Below, one piece after another: positions 7,850 to 15,634 of a DNA stretch of 31,793 bases; within the stretch, counting starts at the first letter, position 1, and every line of letters begins with the position of its first letter. The DNA lies in assembly GCA_937891895.1 (NCBI GenBank), contig CALATN010000106.1, forward strand, positions 1 through 31,793, read 5' to 3'. Made by a program: the position numbers and the translations under genes. This DNA comes from an uncultured Clostridia bacterium (GTDB lineage: Bacteria > Bacillota > Clostridia > Oscillospirales > Ruminococcaceae). Under the pieces are notes generated by a model. The model saw only the letters and a list, made by a program, of their open reading frames with translations, did no database searches and was not told the origin of the DNA.

Positions 7850-8239
7850 ATGAATATAAATCTTATTCCAATATGTGGTATATGTTTAGTGGCTTCAATA
7901 CTCTGTTCACTTTTCAGTAATTTCGGAAAGGAATATTCTGTATATATAAAGCTTGCCGCAGGAGCAGCCGTGTTGTCAATTATAATCATATATATATCAC
8001 CTGTTACCGAAACATTATATATGCTTTACGAAAAAGCAGGAGCAGATGAAGGATATCTTACAATTCTGTTCAAAGCTCTGGGAATATGCTACATAACACA
8101 GTTTGCATCTGATATATGTAAGGATTGCGGAGAAAATACTCTTGCTGTGCAAGCGGAAATTGCAGGGAAAATTGCACTTATGCTCCTTGCTCTGCCATTA
8201 TTTAACACTTTATCGGAATTGATTTCCGAATTGATATGA
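7850..8239 (+). CDS. spoIIIAD: Stage III sporulation protein AD
   Basis: A 129-residue integral membrane protein of the SpoIIIA complex with three or four hydrophobic helices. Family-typical stretches are LFSNFGKEYSVYIKLAAG, the FKALGICYITQFASDICKD segment and GKIALMLLALPLF near the C terminus. A GAGGGA site precedes the ATG. It is ten bases after spoIIIAC and eleven before spoIIIAE. Confidence 0.94.
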   Translation: MNINLIPICGICLVASILCSLFSNFGKEYSVYIKLAAGAAVLSIIIIYISPVTETLYMLYEKAGADEGYLTILFKALGICYITQFASDICKDCGENTLAVQAEIAGKIALMLLALPLFNTLSELISELI

Positions 8240-8249
8240 GGACGTAACT

Positions 8250-9383
8250 ATGAAAAAAATAATATGTATATTTGTTTTCACAGTAATCTATATGTTATCC
8301 CCACTCAGGGTATATGCAAAGGAGCAAGTTGATATAACCACTGAACTTGGAATTGATACTCAATCAATAGATGATAATCTTACTCCCGAAGCAAGACAGT
8401 TTATCAATGATAATAAAATAAGTGTTGAGAATACCGATGCAATGATTGAAATCACTCCTTCTGAAGTGTTTGTATATATATGGGACACCTTCAGGGAAAA
8501 ACTTATCAAACCATTGAAAATTCTTATTTCCTTGCTTGCAGTAATGCTTATATCAATTCTTGTCAACAATATGGAGGACAGCCTTTCAAATAAATCAATA
8601 TCAGGGATGTTCGGAGTAATCAGTGTTCTGATATCTGTTGGATTGATTTCATCATCTGTTTCAGATTGCATAAATACGGCGTCTGAAGTATTGAGTTCGG
8701 GAAGTCAGTTTATGATTGGATATGTTCCTGTGTTTGCAGGAATAACCGCATCATCAGGCAGTATTACTTCCGCTACAGCATACAATCTTCTTGTAATTCT
8801 TGTTTCACAATGGTCTACACAACTCTTTTCTGATATAATAGTTCCTATTCTCTCATTATGTATGGCTATGGGAATAATTGAAGCAATTAACCCCGATTTC
8901 AGACTATCAGGAATTACTGAAGGTGTGAAAAAAGCTGTAACGTTTATAATCGGTTTTATTATGATAATATTTATCGGATTGATGTCATTGCAGAGCATAA
9001 TAGGTGCTTCAGCTGATACATTAGGAGTGAAAGCCGCAAAATATATGGTTTCCAACTGGATTCCTTTTGTAGGAGGGGCAATTGCAGATACATACACAAC
9101 AGTAAAGCACAGCCTCGGACTTCTTCGCGGCGGAACAGGTTTTCTTGGAATAGCTGTTATTTTTGTAATGGTAGTTCCGCCTCTGATAGAAATAATATCG
9201 ATGCGAATGATTTTTTCTGCAGCAGATATAATTTCCGATTTGTTTGGAATACCGCAGATGAAAATATTGCTTAAAAATACAGGCTGGATATTATCAATCA
9301 TACTTAGCACTCTTATGTGTTTTTCAGTAATGTTTATTATTTCAACAACAATGCTTATGCTTATTGGTTTGAATATATCATAA
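8250..9383 (+). CDS. spoIIIAE: Stage III sporulation protein AE
   Basis: A 377-residue polytopic membrane protein and the largest membrane subunit of the channel. An N-terminal signal-like helix ending near VYAKEQ is followed by an acidic extracytoplasmic stretch (about 25-85) and then seven or so transmembrane helices. Conserved SpoIIIAE elements include GVKKAVTFIIGF, GLMSLQSIIGASADTLGVKA and NWIPFVGGAI. Its length is normal for the family (about 380-400). A weak GAGGA site precedes the ATG. Confidence 0.95.
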   Translation: MKKIICIFVFTVIYMLSPLRVYAKEQVDITTELGIDTQSIDDNLTPEARQFINDNKISVENTDAMIEITPSEVFVYIWDTFREKLIKPLKILISLLAVMLISILVNNMEDSLSNKSISGMFGVISVLISVGLISSSVSDCINTASEVLSSGSQFMIGYVPVFAGITASSGSITSATAYNLLVILVSQWSTQLFSDIIVPILSLCMAMGIIEAINPDFRLSGITEGVKKAVTFIIGFIMIIFIGLMSLQSIIGASADTLGVKAAKYMVSNWIPFVGGAIADTYTTVKHSLGLLRGGTGFLGIAVIFVMVVPPLIEIISMRMIFSAADIISDLFGIPQMKILLKNTGWILSIILSTLMCFSVMFIISTTMLMLIGLNIS

Positions 9384-9394
9384 GGTGGATAGGT

Positions 9395-9889
9395 ATGGAA
9401 AGCTTTTATTTAATTTCTTCAACTGCCTGTTTTCTTGGGATTGTAATTGCAATTTTTAGTAAATTGTACCCATCTGAAAAGTTTGAGAAGCAAATGAAAA
9501 CAATTTTTTCTCTTGTGTTTCTGATAAGTGTACTGACACCAATACTTAATGGTAGTCTGACTTTTCCCGATATACGTGAAACTGTTGCGGCAAGTAACTC
9601 CTATTATCAGGAAATAAGTGAAAATACAGATATTTACTTTATAAAATCTGTTGAGAACAACATAAGTACACGACTGAAGGCAGAACTTAATCTGCATAAT
9701 ATTTTTCCTGTTGAAGTTATGACAATTGTTAATATTTCAGATGATAACAGCATATCTATTAGTGAAGTAAATGTTACAATATCAGAAACTACTGATGTAA
9801 AAAAAATAAAAAGCTGTATAGCTGATGCTGTAGGAAATATGGCAATAATAAACGTGAATGTAAAGGACGATCAATATGAATATCAATGA
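9395..9889 (+). CDS. spoIIIAF: Stage III sporulation protein AF
   Basis: A 164-residue membrane-anchored protein. The start at 9395 (MESFYLISS) is chosen because AAGGTGG (9382-9388) lies six bases upstream. The longer frame from 9317 lies inside spoIIIAE. Two N-terminal helices (about 4-22 and 32-50) are separated by the short basic stretch KLYPSEKFEKQMK. The C-terminal soluble domain has alternating beta strands, as in ring-forming SpoIIIAF/SpoIIIAG/SpoIIIAH domains. It overlaps spoIIIAG by 14 bases. Confidence 0.9.
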   Translation: MESFYLISSTACFLGIVIAIFSKLYPSEKFEKQMKTIFSLVFLISVLTPILNGSLTFPDIRETVAASNSYYQEISENTDIYFIKSVENNISTRLKAELNLHNIFPVEVMTIVNISDDNSISISEVNVTISETTDVKKIKSCIADAVGNMAIINVNVKDDQYEYQ

Positions 9890-10397
9890 TTTTGCTGTAA
9901 AGCTAAAAGAATTGTCACAAAAGCCGATATTTCTGAAATGCGCGGTAGGAGCAGGTGTTTTCGTAATGCTTTTGATTTTAATATCGGACATTTCTGACAC
10001 AAACACAACCAGAAAAGATAAAAAAAATGAAACAATTACTTTTGAATTATCTGATATCTATGCTGAAGATATCGAAAATCAACTTTGCAGAATGCTTGAA
10101 ACAATTGAAGGCGTCGGCAAAGCAAATGTAATGCTTACACTTACATCTACCGAAGAATATGTCTATGCTGAAACCATAAAGCAAGGTAGCGATAAGTCGG
10201 AAAACGACTATGTAATAATAGACAAAGGCTCGCAGAAGGAGGCACTGCTGAAAAAAATCAATAATCCCGTAATAAGCGGGGTAGTAATAGTCTGTGAAGG
10301 AGGCGATGACCCGAGAATATGTGAAAGGATATATAAAGCCGTATCAACAGCGCTTGATATATCAACAGGCAAAATCTACGTTGCAGAAATGAAATAG
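9876..10397 (+). CDS. spoIIIAG: Stage III sporulation protein AG
   Basis: A 173-residue single-pass protein whose extracellular domain forms a large ring in the intermembrane space, as shown for B. subtilis SpoIIIAG. A transmembrane helix at about 22-40 follows a short cytoplasmic tail. The family block LCRMLETIEGVGKANVMLTL (ring-building motif fold) and PVISGVVIVCEGGDDP are clear. AAGGA lies upstream of the ATG. It is 11 bases before spoIIIAH. Confidence 0.95.
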   Translation: MNINDFAVKLKELSQKPIFLKCAVGAGVFVMLLILISDISDTNTTRKDKKNETITFELSDIYAEDIENQLCRMLETIEGVGKANVMLTLTSTEEYVYAETIKQGSDKSENDYVIIDKGSQKEALLKKINNPVISGVVIVCEGGDDPRICERIYKAVSTALDISTGKIYVAEMK

Positions 10398-10408
10398 GAG
10401 GATTATTT

Positions 10409-10954
10409 ATGAGAAAGCCAACCATTATTATCGGAAAAAAACACATTATCGTTGCGTGTCTTACATTGATTTTAGGTGTAGCAGTTTATATGAATTATGC
10501 TTTTGCGTCAGTTGAAGATGAAATTACTGCAGACAGTGTTGCAGCAAGTGAAACAGTTGACGTTGCAAATTATGGCGATGCAACGTTTGTAAGTGCAGAA
10601 GGTGAGAATGATTATTTTGCTCAGGTGCGTCTTGCAAAAATGACATCACGTGACGAAGCAGTAGAAACACTTGCTTCAATTCTTGGCGGCGGTGATCTTT
10701 CTGCTGAAGAAAATGCTACATATACAAATGAAGCAATGACAATTTCTGCACTTTCTGAAAGTGAAAATACTATCGAAAGCTTAATCAAAGCACAAGGCTT
10801 TCAGGATTGTGTAGTGTATCTTAATGACACATCAGCAAATATTGTTGTTAAATCGGAGGGGCTTGTACCTGCTGAAGCAGCACAAATTAAAGACATTTTG
10901 TTAACAGAGGTGACAATTCCTGCAGAAAATATTAGAATTTTTGAGGTTAAGTAG
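10409..10954 (+). CDS. spoIIIAH: Stage III sporulation protein AH
   Basis: A 181-residue mother-cell protein that in B. subtilis binds forespore SpoIIQ across the septum. A single transmembrane helix at about 13-29 is followed by an acidic linker and then the conserved soluble domain. That domain shows KMTSRDEAVETLASIL, the EGLVPAEAAQIKDIL block and the final strand NIRIFEVK. AGGAGG (10396-10401) is seven bases from the ATG. It is shorter than B. subtilis SpoIIIAH (about 218) mainly in the linker. It ends the sporulation operon; a new promoter overlaps the stop region. No spoIIQ is in the window. Confidence 0.94.
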   Translation: MRKPTIIIGKKHIIVACLTLILGVAVYMNYAFASVEDEITADSVAASETVDVANYGDATFVSAEGENDYFAQVRLAKMTSRDEAVETLASILGGGDLSAEENATYTNEAMTISALSESENTIESLIKAQGFQDCVVYLNDTSANIVVKSEGLVPAEAAQIKDILLTEVTIPAENIRIFEVK

Positions 10955-10983
10955 TTGTTTCTTTTAAAAAAATTTGGTATAAT
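10955..10983 (+). promoter_or_regulatory. Promoter of the asp23-nusB-recN housekeeping run
   Basis: TATAAT (10978-10983), preceded by TG in the extended -10 position (TGGTATAAT), lies exactly 17 bases after TTGTTT (10955-10960). It begins at the base after the spoIIIAH stop and gives the vegetative genes their own start. Confidence 0.75.
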
Positions 10984-11063
10984 AGGCTTATACATATATT
11001 TTTGAAGGATTGAACAGGTTATGGTTAATTAACCATCAGTCATATTCGGCAGGAGGTATCATT

Positions 11064-11417
11064 ATGAATAAGCCTAACGCAGTAAATAAAAACAGCCTTA
11101 AAATTTCTGAAGATGTTATTGCAAAGATAGTTGAAGTTACAGTAAATGATATCAAGGAAGTAAAAGAAATCAGCAAGGATGGATTTGATATCGCTGGTCT
11201 TTTAATAAAAAGCGAAAGACGCTCTGATATCGATGTAAATGTAAACAGTGATTCTGTTGAAATATCTCTTGGCGTATCTGTTGACTTTAATTGTAAGGTG
11301 AAGAGTGTTGCAGAAAAAATCCAACAGAAAATCAAGGATGAAGTACAGAATATGACAGGCATTATCGTAACAAGAGTTAACGTTAATGTTGACGGAGTTG
11401 TATTTGATAATCAGTAA
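11064..11417 (+). CDS. Asp23/Gls24 family envelope protein
   Basis: A 117-residue member of the Asp23 (DUF322) family. These proteins are small soluble or membrane-associated proteins linked to envelope stress in Gram-positives. The ATG at 11064 has an excellent AGGAGGT seven bases before it; an upstream in-frame TTG at 11010 is unlikely. Family marks are ISEDVIAKIVEVTVNDIKEV near the start, the VSVDFNCKVKSVAEKIQQKI strand-helix unit and TGIIVTRVNVNVDGVVF at the end. In Clostridia this gene is commonly between spoIIIAH and nusB, as here. Its molecular function is not defined. Confidence 0.92.
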   Translation: MNKPNAVNKNSLKISEDVIAKIVEVTVNDIKEVKEISKDGFDIAGLLIKSERRSDIDVNVNSDSVEISLGVSVDFNCKVKSVAEKIQQKIKDEVQNMTGIIVTRVNVNVDGVVFDNQ

Positions 11418-11422
11418 TACTT

Positions 11423-11453
11423 AAAGCAAGCTCTTTTGCCGAGGGCTTGCTTT
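11423..11453 (+). terminator. Weak terminator or attenuator between asp23 and nusB
   Basis: AAAGCAAGC (11423-11431) pairs with GCTTGCTTT (11445-11453), with a partly paired interior. The T-run is short (TTTGTT). It may reduce rather than end transcription into nusB, since no clear promoter is visible before nusB. Confidence 0.5.
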
Positions 11454-11486
11454 GTTGCGTATTTATATATGAAAGGATATTGAAAA

Positions 11487-11894
11487 ATGAAAAGAAGTGA
11501 AGTAAGAGAAGCTGTATTTTTCCTTACATTTGAAAAGCTGTTCAGCGATGAAAGCCCTGATACTATTATTGATACCGCATACGAAGTTGACGAGTTTGAA
11601 ATGAATGAGAATGTTGAAAATTTCTTTAAGGCAGTAGACAATAAGGCTGCTGAAGCTGATGCAATTATTGCAAAGTACAGTGAAAAAAGACAGTTCAACA
11701 GAATACCTAAGGTGTCTGTTGCTGTTCTGAGAATTGCAATTTATGAAATGCTCTTTGATGATAAAATTCCCGATAACGTTGCAATCAGTGAAGCAGTAAA
11801 TATTGCAAAGAAGTTTGCTTATGAACCGGATGTTCAATTCATCAACGGACTTCTTGGCGCATTCTGCCGTGACCGCAAGAGCGAAAAAGAATAA
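11487..11894 (+). CDS. nusB: Transcription antitermination factor NusB
   Basis: NusB is a 135-residue all-helical protein that with NusE (S10) binds boxA RNA and supports antitermination in rRNA operons. Family marks are the opening KRSEVREAVFFLTFE, IPKVSVAVLRIAIYEML and the C-terminal NVAISEAVNIAKKFA with FINGLLGAF. AAAGGA lies upstream. Its stop overlaps the next start by one base (taATG), indicating coupling. Confidence 0.95.
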   Translation: MKRSEVREAVFFLTFEKLFSDESPDTIIDTAYEVDEFEMNENVENFFKAVDNKAAEADAIIAKYSEKRQFNRIPKVSVAVLRIAIYEMLFDDKIPDNVAISEAVNIAKKFAYEPDVQFINGLLGAFCRDRKSEKE

Positions 11895-12829
11895 TGATAA
11901 TTCTCGGAATTGATACAAGTAATTATACAACTTCAACAGCGTTGTATAATACTGAAACAAATCAGATAATCCATTCAAAACAGCTTCTTCCCGTAAAAAA
12001 AGGCGAACTCGGACTTCGCCAGAGTGATGCAGTATTCCACCATACAAAGCAGCTGCCGATGATGATGACAAAGCTTTTTGAGAGTACGAATATCATACCG
12101 GATGCAATAGGTGTTTCTGTGCGTCCACGTAATGTTGACGGCTCATATATGCCGTGTTTTCTATGCGGAGAGGGACTTGCTGAATCAATTGCAGCCGTAA
12201 ATAATATTCCTGTCTATAAAACTTCGCATCAGATAGGTCATATTCTCGCAGCACTTTATTCCTCAGATAAGCTTGAGCTGGTCAGCGAACCCTTCATCGC
12301 ATTCCATATAAGTGGCGGAACAACCGATTGCCTGCTTGTTGAACCCGATGAGGAAAGTGTTATTAAGATAACTGAGGCGGGAACTTCTCTTGACCTTAAA
12401 GCAGGACAAGCTGTAGATCGTGTGGGACTTATGTTGGGATTGAATTTCCCATGCGGAGCAGAGCTTGAAAAGCTTGCTGAAAAAAGCGATAAGAAATATA
12501 AGATAAAACCCACCCTTAAAGACGGAAACTGCTGTCTGTCAGGTGTGGAAAACAAGTGCAGAAAAATGCTTGATGATGGTGAAAAATACGAAGATATAGC
12601 CATGTATTGTCTGCAATATGTGTATTCAGCAATAAGTGGTATGGCAGAGTATGCACTTGAAAAGTACGGCAATTTTCCCATACTGTTTGCAGGTGGGGTT
12701 ATGTCAAATAAAATTATCCGCAGACAGCTTGAAATTAAATTTAATTCATATTTTGCCGAGCCGGCGTTTTCTTGTGATAATGCGGCAGGTACAGCGGTTT
12801 ATGCCGCTTTGAAAGGAACAAATAAATGA
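11894..12829 (+). CDS. TsaD/Kae1-like protein (paralogue of the tRNA t6A enzyme)
   Basis: A 311-residue ASKHA-fold protein related to TsaD, which transfers the threonylcarbamoyl group to tRNA A37. It retains candidate metal ligands His112 and His116 (HQIGH) and Asp295 (CDNAAG), the nucleotide loops GIDTSNY, SGGTTD and GGVMSN, and the block DLKAGQAVDRVG. It differs from true TsaD by RPRNVDGSYMPCF where TsaD has the PGLxGSLLVG segment, and by its shorter length (TsaD about 335-345). Similar paralogues occur between nusB and xseA in other Clostridia. It is coupled to nusB (one-base overlap) and to xseA (four-base overlap). Whether it acts on tRNA is unknown, and the usual tsaB/tsaE partners are not nearby. 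Confidence 0.85.
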   Translation: MIILGIDTSNYTTSTALYNTETNQIIHSKQLLPVKKGELGLRQSDAVFHHTKQLPMMMTKLFESTNIIPDAIGVSVRPRNVDGSYMPCFLCGEGLAESIAAVNNIPVYKTSHQIGHILAALYSSDKLELVSEPFIAFHISGGTTDCLLVEPDEESVIKITEAGTSLDLKAGQAVDRVGLMLGLNFPCGAELEKLAEKSDKKYKIKPTLKDGNCCLSGVENKCRKMLDDGEKYEDIAMYCLQYVYSAISGMAEYALEKYGNFPILFAGGVMSNKIIRRQLEIKFNSYFAEPAFSCDNAAGTAVYAALKGTNK

Positions 12830-14010
12830 GCAGTATTCTGACTGTATCACAGATTAACAGATATATTTCTTTCAGGCTTAAGGAAGATAAAAAGCTTCAC
12901 GGTATACTTGTAAGCGGTGAAATATCAAACTTCACCAATCACACAAGAACAGGACACCTGTATTTTACATTAAAGGATAATGAAACCTCAATAAAAGCCG
13001 TAATGTTCAGCAGTATGGCTTCACGATTGAATTTTGCACCCAAAAATGGAATGAAGGTAATTGTTTCAGCCAATGTTCAGGTATATGAGCGTGACGGTGC
13101 GTATCAACTATATGTCAGCGATATGCAGCCCGATGGTATCGGTGCACTTTATCTTGCATACGAACAGCTGAAGGAAAAGCTGCTTTATGAGGGCCTGTTC
13201 GATGAAGCTCATAAGAAACCACTGCCGGAATTCCCGAATAAAATCGGTATAATTACATCTCTTGAAGCAGCAGCTTTGCAGGATATGCTCAATATTATTT
13301 CAAGAAGATATCCGTTAGTTCAGATAATTGTTTTTCCTGCTCTTGTGCAAGGCGTAAATGCACCTGAGTCTTTGTGTAAAGCAATAGAAAAGGCTGACGC
13401 ATCTGAACTTGATTTGCTTATCTGCGGCAGAGGCGGTGGTTCGTTTGAAGACCTTATGGCTTTCAATAACGAGCAGCTTGCAAGAACAATCTATAACTGT
13501 AATACACCGATAATATCTGCTGTAGGACACGAAACAGATACAACAATTGCTGATTTTGCAGCGGATCTTCGTGCCCCGACTCCTTCAGCGGCAGCTGAGC
13601 TTGCAGTTCCTGATATGACTGTAATTTACAATAAGCTTGATTTATTAACCCAAATGCTTGCTCAGAAATTTATTATGCAGCTTGATACAAAATATCGTAA
13701 GCTTGAATTGCTTGAAAAGCGTATCGAAGATGCTGTTCCTTTTGCACAAATCAATTTGTATAAAGAAAAGTTGAGTAATATTGAAAAAAGCCTTGATTCA
13801 GCTTATAAGAATAAACTGTTGAACTATAGCAAGATCCTTGCAGAAAAAACAGTTCAGTTGGACGTATTAAGTCCGCTGAAAACACTTGCAAGAGGGTATT
13901 CTCTTGTTTATAAGGAAGAACAGCTTGTTAAAACAATAAAAGCTGTTTCAGTTGGTGATAAGGTGAATATACAGCTTTCTGACGGAACTGTATCTGCAAC
14001 AATCAATTGA
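12826..14010 (+). CDS. xseA: Exodeoxyribonuclease VII large subunit
   Basis: The large subunit of ExoVII, which degrades single-stranded DNA from both ends. The 394 residues show an N-terminal OB fold (ILVSGEISNFTNHTRTGHLYFTLKD) and the catalytic domain with IGIITSLEAAALQDML, CGRGGGSFEDLMAFN, SAVGHETDTTIADFAADLRAPTPSAAAEL and the C-terminal RGYSLVY. A coiled-coil helix at about 270-340 is expected to bind the XseB subunits. The start overlaps the upstream gene by four bases (ATGA). xseB follows 15 bases later. Confidence 0.97.
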   Translation: MSSILTVSQINRYISFRLKEDKKLHGILVSGEISNFTNHTRTGHLYFTLKDNETSIKAVMFSSMASRLNFAPKNGMKVIVSANVQVYERDGAYQLYVSDMQPDGIGALYLAYEQLKEKLLYEGLFDEAHKKPLPEFPNKIGIITSLEAAALQDMLNIISRRYPLVQIIVFPALVQGVNAPESLCKAIEKADASELDLLICGRGGGSFEDLMAFNNEQLARTIYNCNTPIISAVGHETDTTIADFAADLRAPTPSAAAELAVPDMTVIYNKLDLLTQMLAQKFIMQLDTKYRKLELLEKRIEDAVPFAQINLYKEKLSNIEKSLDSAYKNKLLNYSKILAEKTVQLDVLSPLKTLARGYSLVYKEEQLVKTIKAVSVGDKVNIQLSDGTVSATIN

Positions 14011-14025
14011 TAAGGATGTTTAAAT

Positions 14026-14205
14026 ATGACTTTTGAAAATTCCGTAAAAAAGCTTGAGGAAATAGTTTCCAAGCTTGAAAGTAACGAGATAACTTTGGAA
14101 GAATCCATTGAAATATATAAAGAGGGTGTAACTCTCCTCGGTAGCTGTAAAAAACAGCTTGAAACAGCAGAAATGCTTGTGACAGTAGAAGAAACAGATA
14201 ATTGA
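14026..14205 (+). CDS. xseB: Exodeoxyribonuclease VII small subunit
   Basis: A 59-residue reading frame of the XseB family, easily missed because of its size. It begins MTFENSVKKLEEIVSKLE and contains the conserved LEESIEIYKEGVTLL followed by a short Lys/Glu-rich helix with CKKQLETAE. The protein is a helical hairpin that binds XseA in several copies. AAGGA lies about nine bases before the ATG. Position directly after xseA and before ispA supports the call. Confidence 0.95.
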   Translation: MTFENSVKKLEEIVSKLESNEITLEESIEIYKEGVTLLGSCKKQLETAEMLVTVEETDN

Positions 14206-14224
14206 TATACAGGAGGTCTGAATT

Positions 14225-15124
14225 GTGAGTAATGCACTTTCAGATAGAACAAAAAATCAGATTGAAAAATTATCTGATTTAATTCAGAATAAGTTTATTG
14301 ACCTGAAGAATAACTTTCCGAAAGAATATAATCTTAATGAAATAGTTGACGCGATGTGGTATTCGCTTATGGCAGGCGGAAAAAGAATACGTCCTGTCCT
14401 TACGCTGGAATTCTGCCGTGTATGCGGCGGTGATTTGAATAATGCCCTTTCGGCAGCTTGTGCACTTGAAATGATACACACATTTTCACTTATACATGAC
14501 GACCTGCCATGTATGGATGATGATGATATGCGAAGGGGAAAACCCTCTTGTCATAAGGCATATGGAGAAGCAATGGCACTGCTTGCAGGAGATGCACTGT
14601 TGAATTACGCATATGAACTTATTGCTGATGATAGTAATATATCATATGAAACAAGGGTACGACTGATTTCTGATTTGTCAAAATCAGTTGGTGTAAATGG
14701 TATGATTGGCGGTCAGGTTATTGATACAACCTATAGTAGTGAGTTCAACGAAGAAACTCTGCTCGATATGTATTCAATGAAAACAGGTGCTTTGCTGAAA
14801 ACAGCCTGTAAAATGGGATGTATCGCAGCACAAGCAGATGCACATAAGATAAAAAGTGCTGAAAATTATGCTGAAAAGTTAGGCCTTGCATTCCAGATAA
14901 TTGATGATATTCTCGATATATGCGGTGACGAAAAGCTTTTGGGCAAACCTATCGGAAGTGATGCGGAATGCGGAAAAGTAACATATGCTTCGCTCAACGG
15001 TATTGAAAAATCAAGAGCATTTGCACGTGAACTTACAAATGAAGCACTTGAAATACTTGATGAATTTGAAAATAACGAATTGCTTAAGGAACTTACACGG
15101 TATTTGTTGAATCGTGATTATTAA
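14225..15124 (+). CDS. ispA: Farnesyl/geranyl diphosphate synthase family enzyme
   Basis: A 299-residue trans-prenyltransferase that condenses isopentenyl diphosphate with allylic diphosphates, probably giving farnesyl diphosphate. The first Asp-rich motif is DDLPCMDDDDMRRG (from Asp92), and the second is DDILD (227-231). GGKRIRPVL and the Gly-Gly-Gln of MIGGQVID are also present. The GTG start at 14225 follows AGGAGGT by seven bases. The spacing of the first motif (DDxxxxD) is that of bacterial FPP synthases. It lies upstream of dxs, which makes the precursor DXP, so both ends of the pathway are in this operon. Confidence 0.95.
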   Translation: MSNALSDRTKNQIEKLSDLIQNKFIDLKNNFPKEYNLNEIVDAMWYSLMAGGKRIRPVLTLEFCRVCGGDLNNALSAACALEMIHTFSLIHDDLPCMDDDDMRRGKPSCHKAYGEAMALLAGDALLNYAYELIADDSNISYETRVRLISDLSKSVGVNGMIGGQVIDTTYSSEFNEETLLDMYSMKTGALLKTACKMGCIAAQADAHKIKSAENYAEKLGLAFQIIDDILDICGDEKLLGKPIGSDAECGKVTYASLNGIEKSRAFARELTNEALEILDEFENNELLKELTRYLLNRDY

Positions 15125-15143
15125 AATAAAGGAAATGATAAAT

Positions 15144-15620
15144 ATGAACGCAATCCCTTATAACTATGTTATGACAGTAGCGGTAGTATCATGGTGTGCT
15201 GCTCAGATTATTAAGACCATTATTCATCTTATTCAGACAAAATCATTTAATCCCGAGCGCCTTTTTGGTGCAGGAGGTATGCCAAGCTCCCATTCAGCAT
15301 TGGTATGTTCAGCAACAATTGCGCTCTGCCGTAAATGTGGTTTCGATTCATCTGAATTTGCTATAATGTTTATTATGGCAATGGTAGTAATGTATGACGC
15401 AATGGGTGTACGTCGTTCTGCGGGACTTCATGCCCGTGAAATCAACAGAATTAACAGGATTTTTGCCATAAAGGAAATTAAACCTCACGATGAATCAAAT
15501 TCACAGAAGAATGTTAAGAAAAAAGAACTTAAGGAATATCTTGGTCATACACCATTTGAAGTTCTCGGCGGTGCTTTGCTTGGTATTCTTATAGCAATGA
15601 TTATACCTATGACAATATAA
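15144..15620 (+). CDS. Divergent PAP2 family membrane protein
   Basis: A 158-residue membrane protein of the YuiD/DUF212 (divergent PAP2) family. The start at 15144 is chosen because AAAGGA is about ten bases upstream; two earlier in-frame starts (GTG 15114, ATG 15135) overlap or crowd the site. The family motif GGMPSSHSALV is present, then the second block GVRRSAGLHA, and a C-terminal hydrophobic helix after GHTPFEVLGGALLG. The pattern suggests a lipid or isoprenoid phosphatase-like fold, but activity is unproven. Placement between ispA and dxs hints at a role in polyprenyl phosphate metabolism. Confidence 0.9.
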   Translation: MNAIPYNYVMTVAVVSWCAAQIIKTIIHLIQTKSFNPERLFGAGGMPSSHSALVCSATIALCRKCGFDSSEFAIMFIMAMVVMYDAMGVRRSAGLHAREINRINRIFAIKEIKPHDESNSQKNVKKKELKEYLGHTPFEVLGGALLGILIAMIIPMTI

Positions 15621-15634
15621 TTAAGGATTTTGGT

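Noticed and set aside
8705..9310. A 201-residue minus-strand frame inside spoIIIAE
   Set aside because: It lies entirely within a conserved membrane protein gene and has no ribosome binding site or domain.
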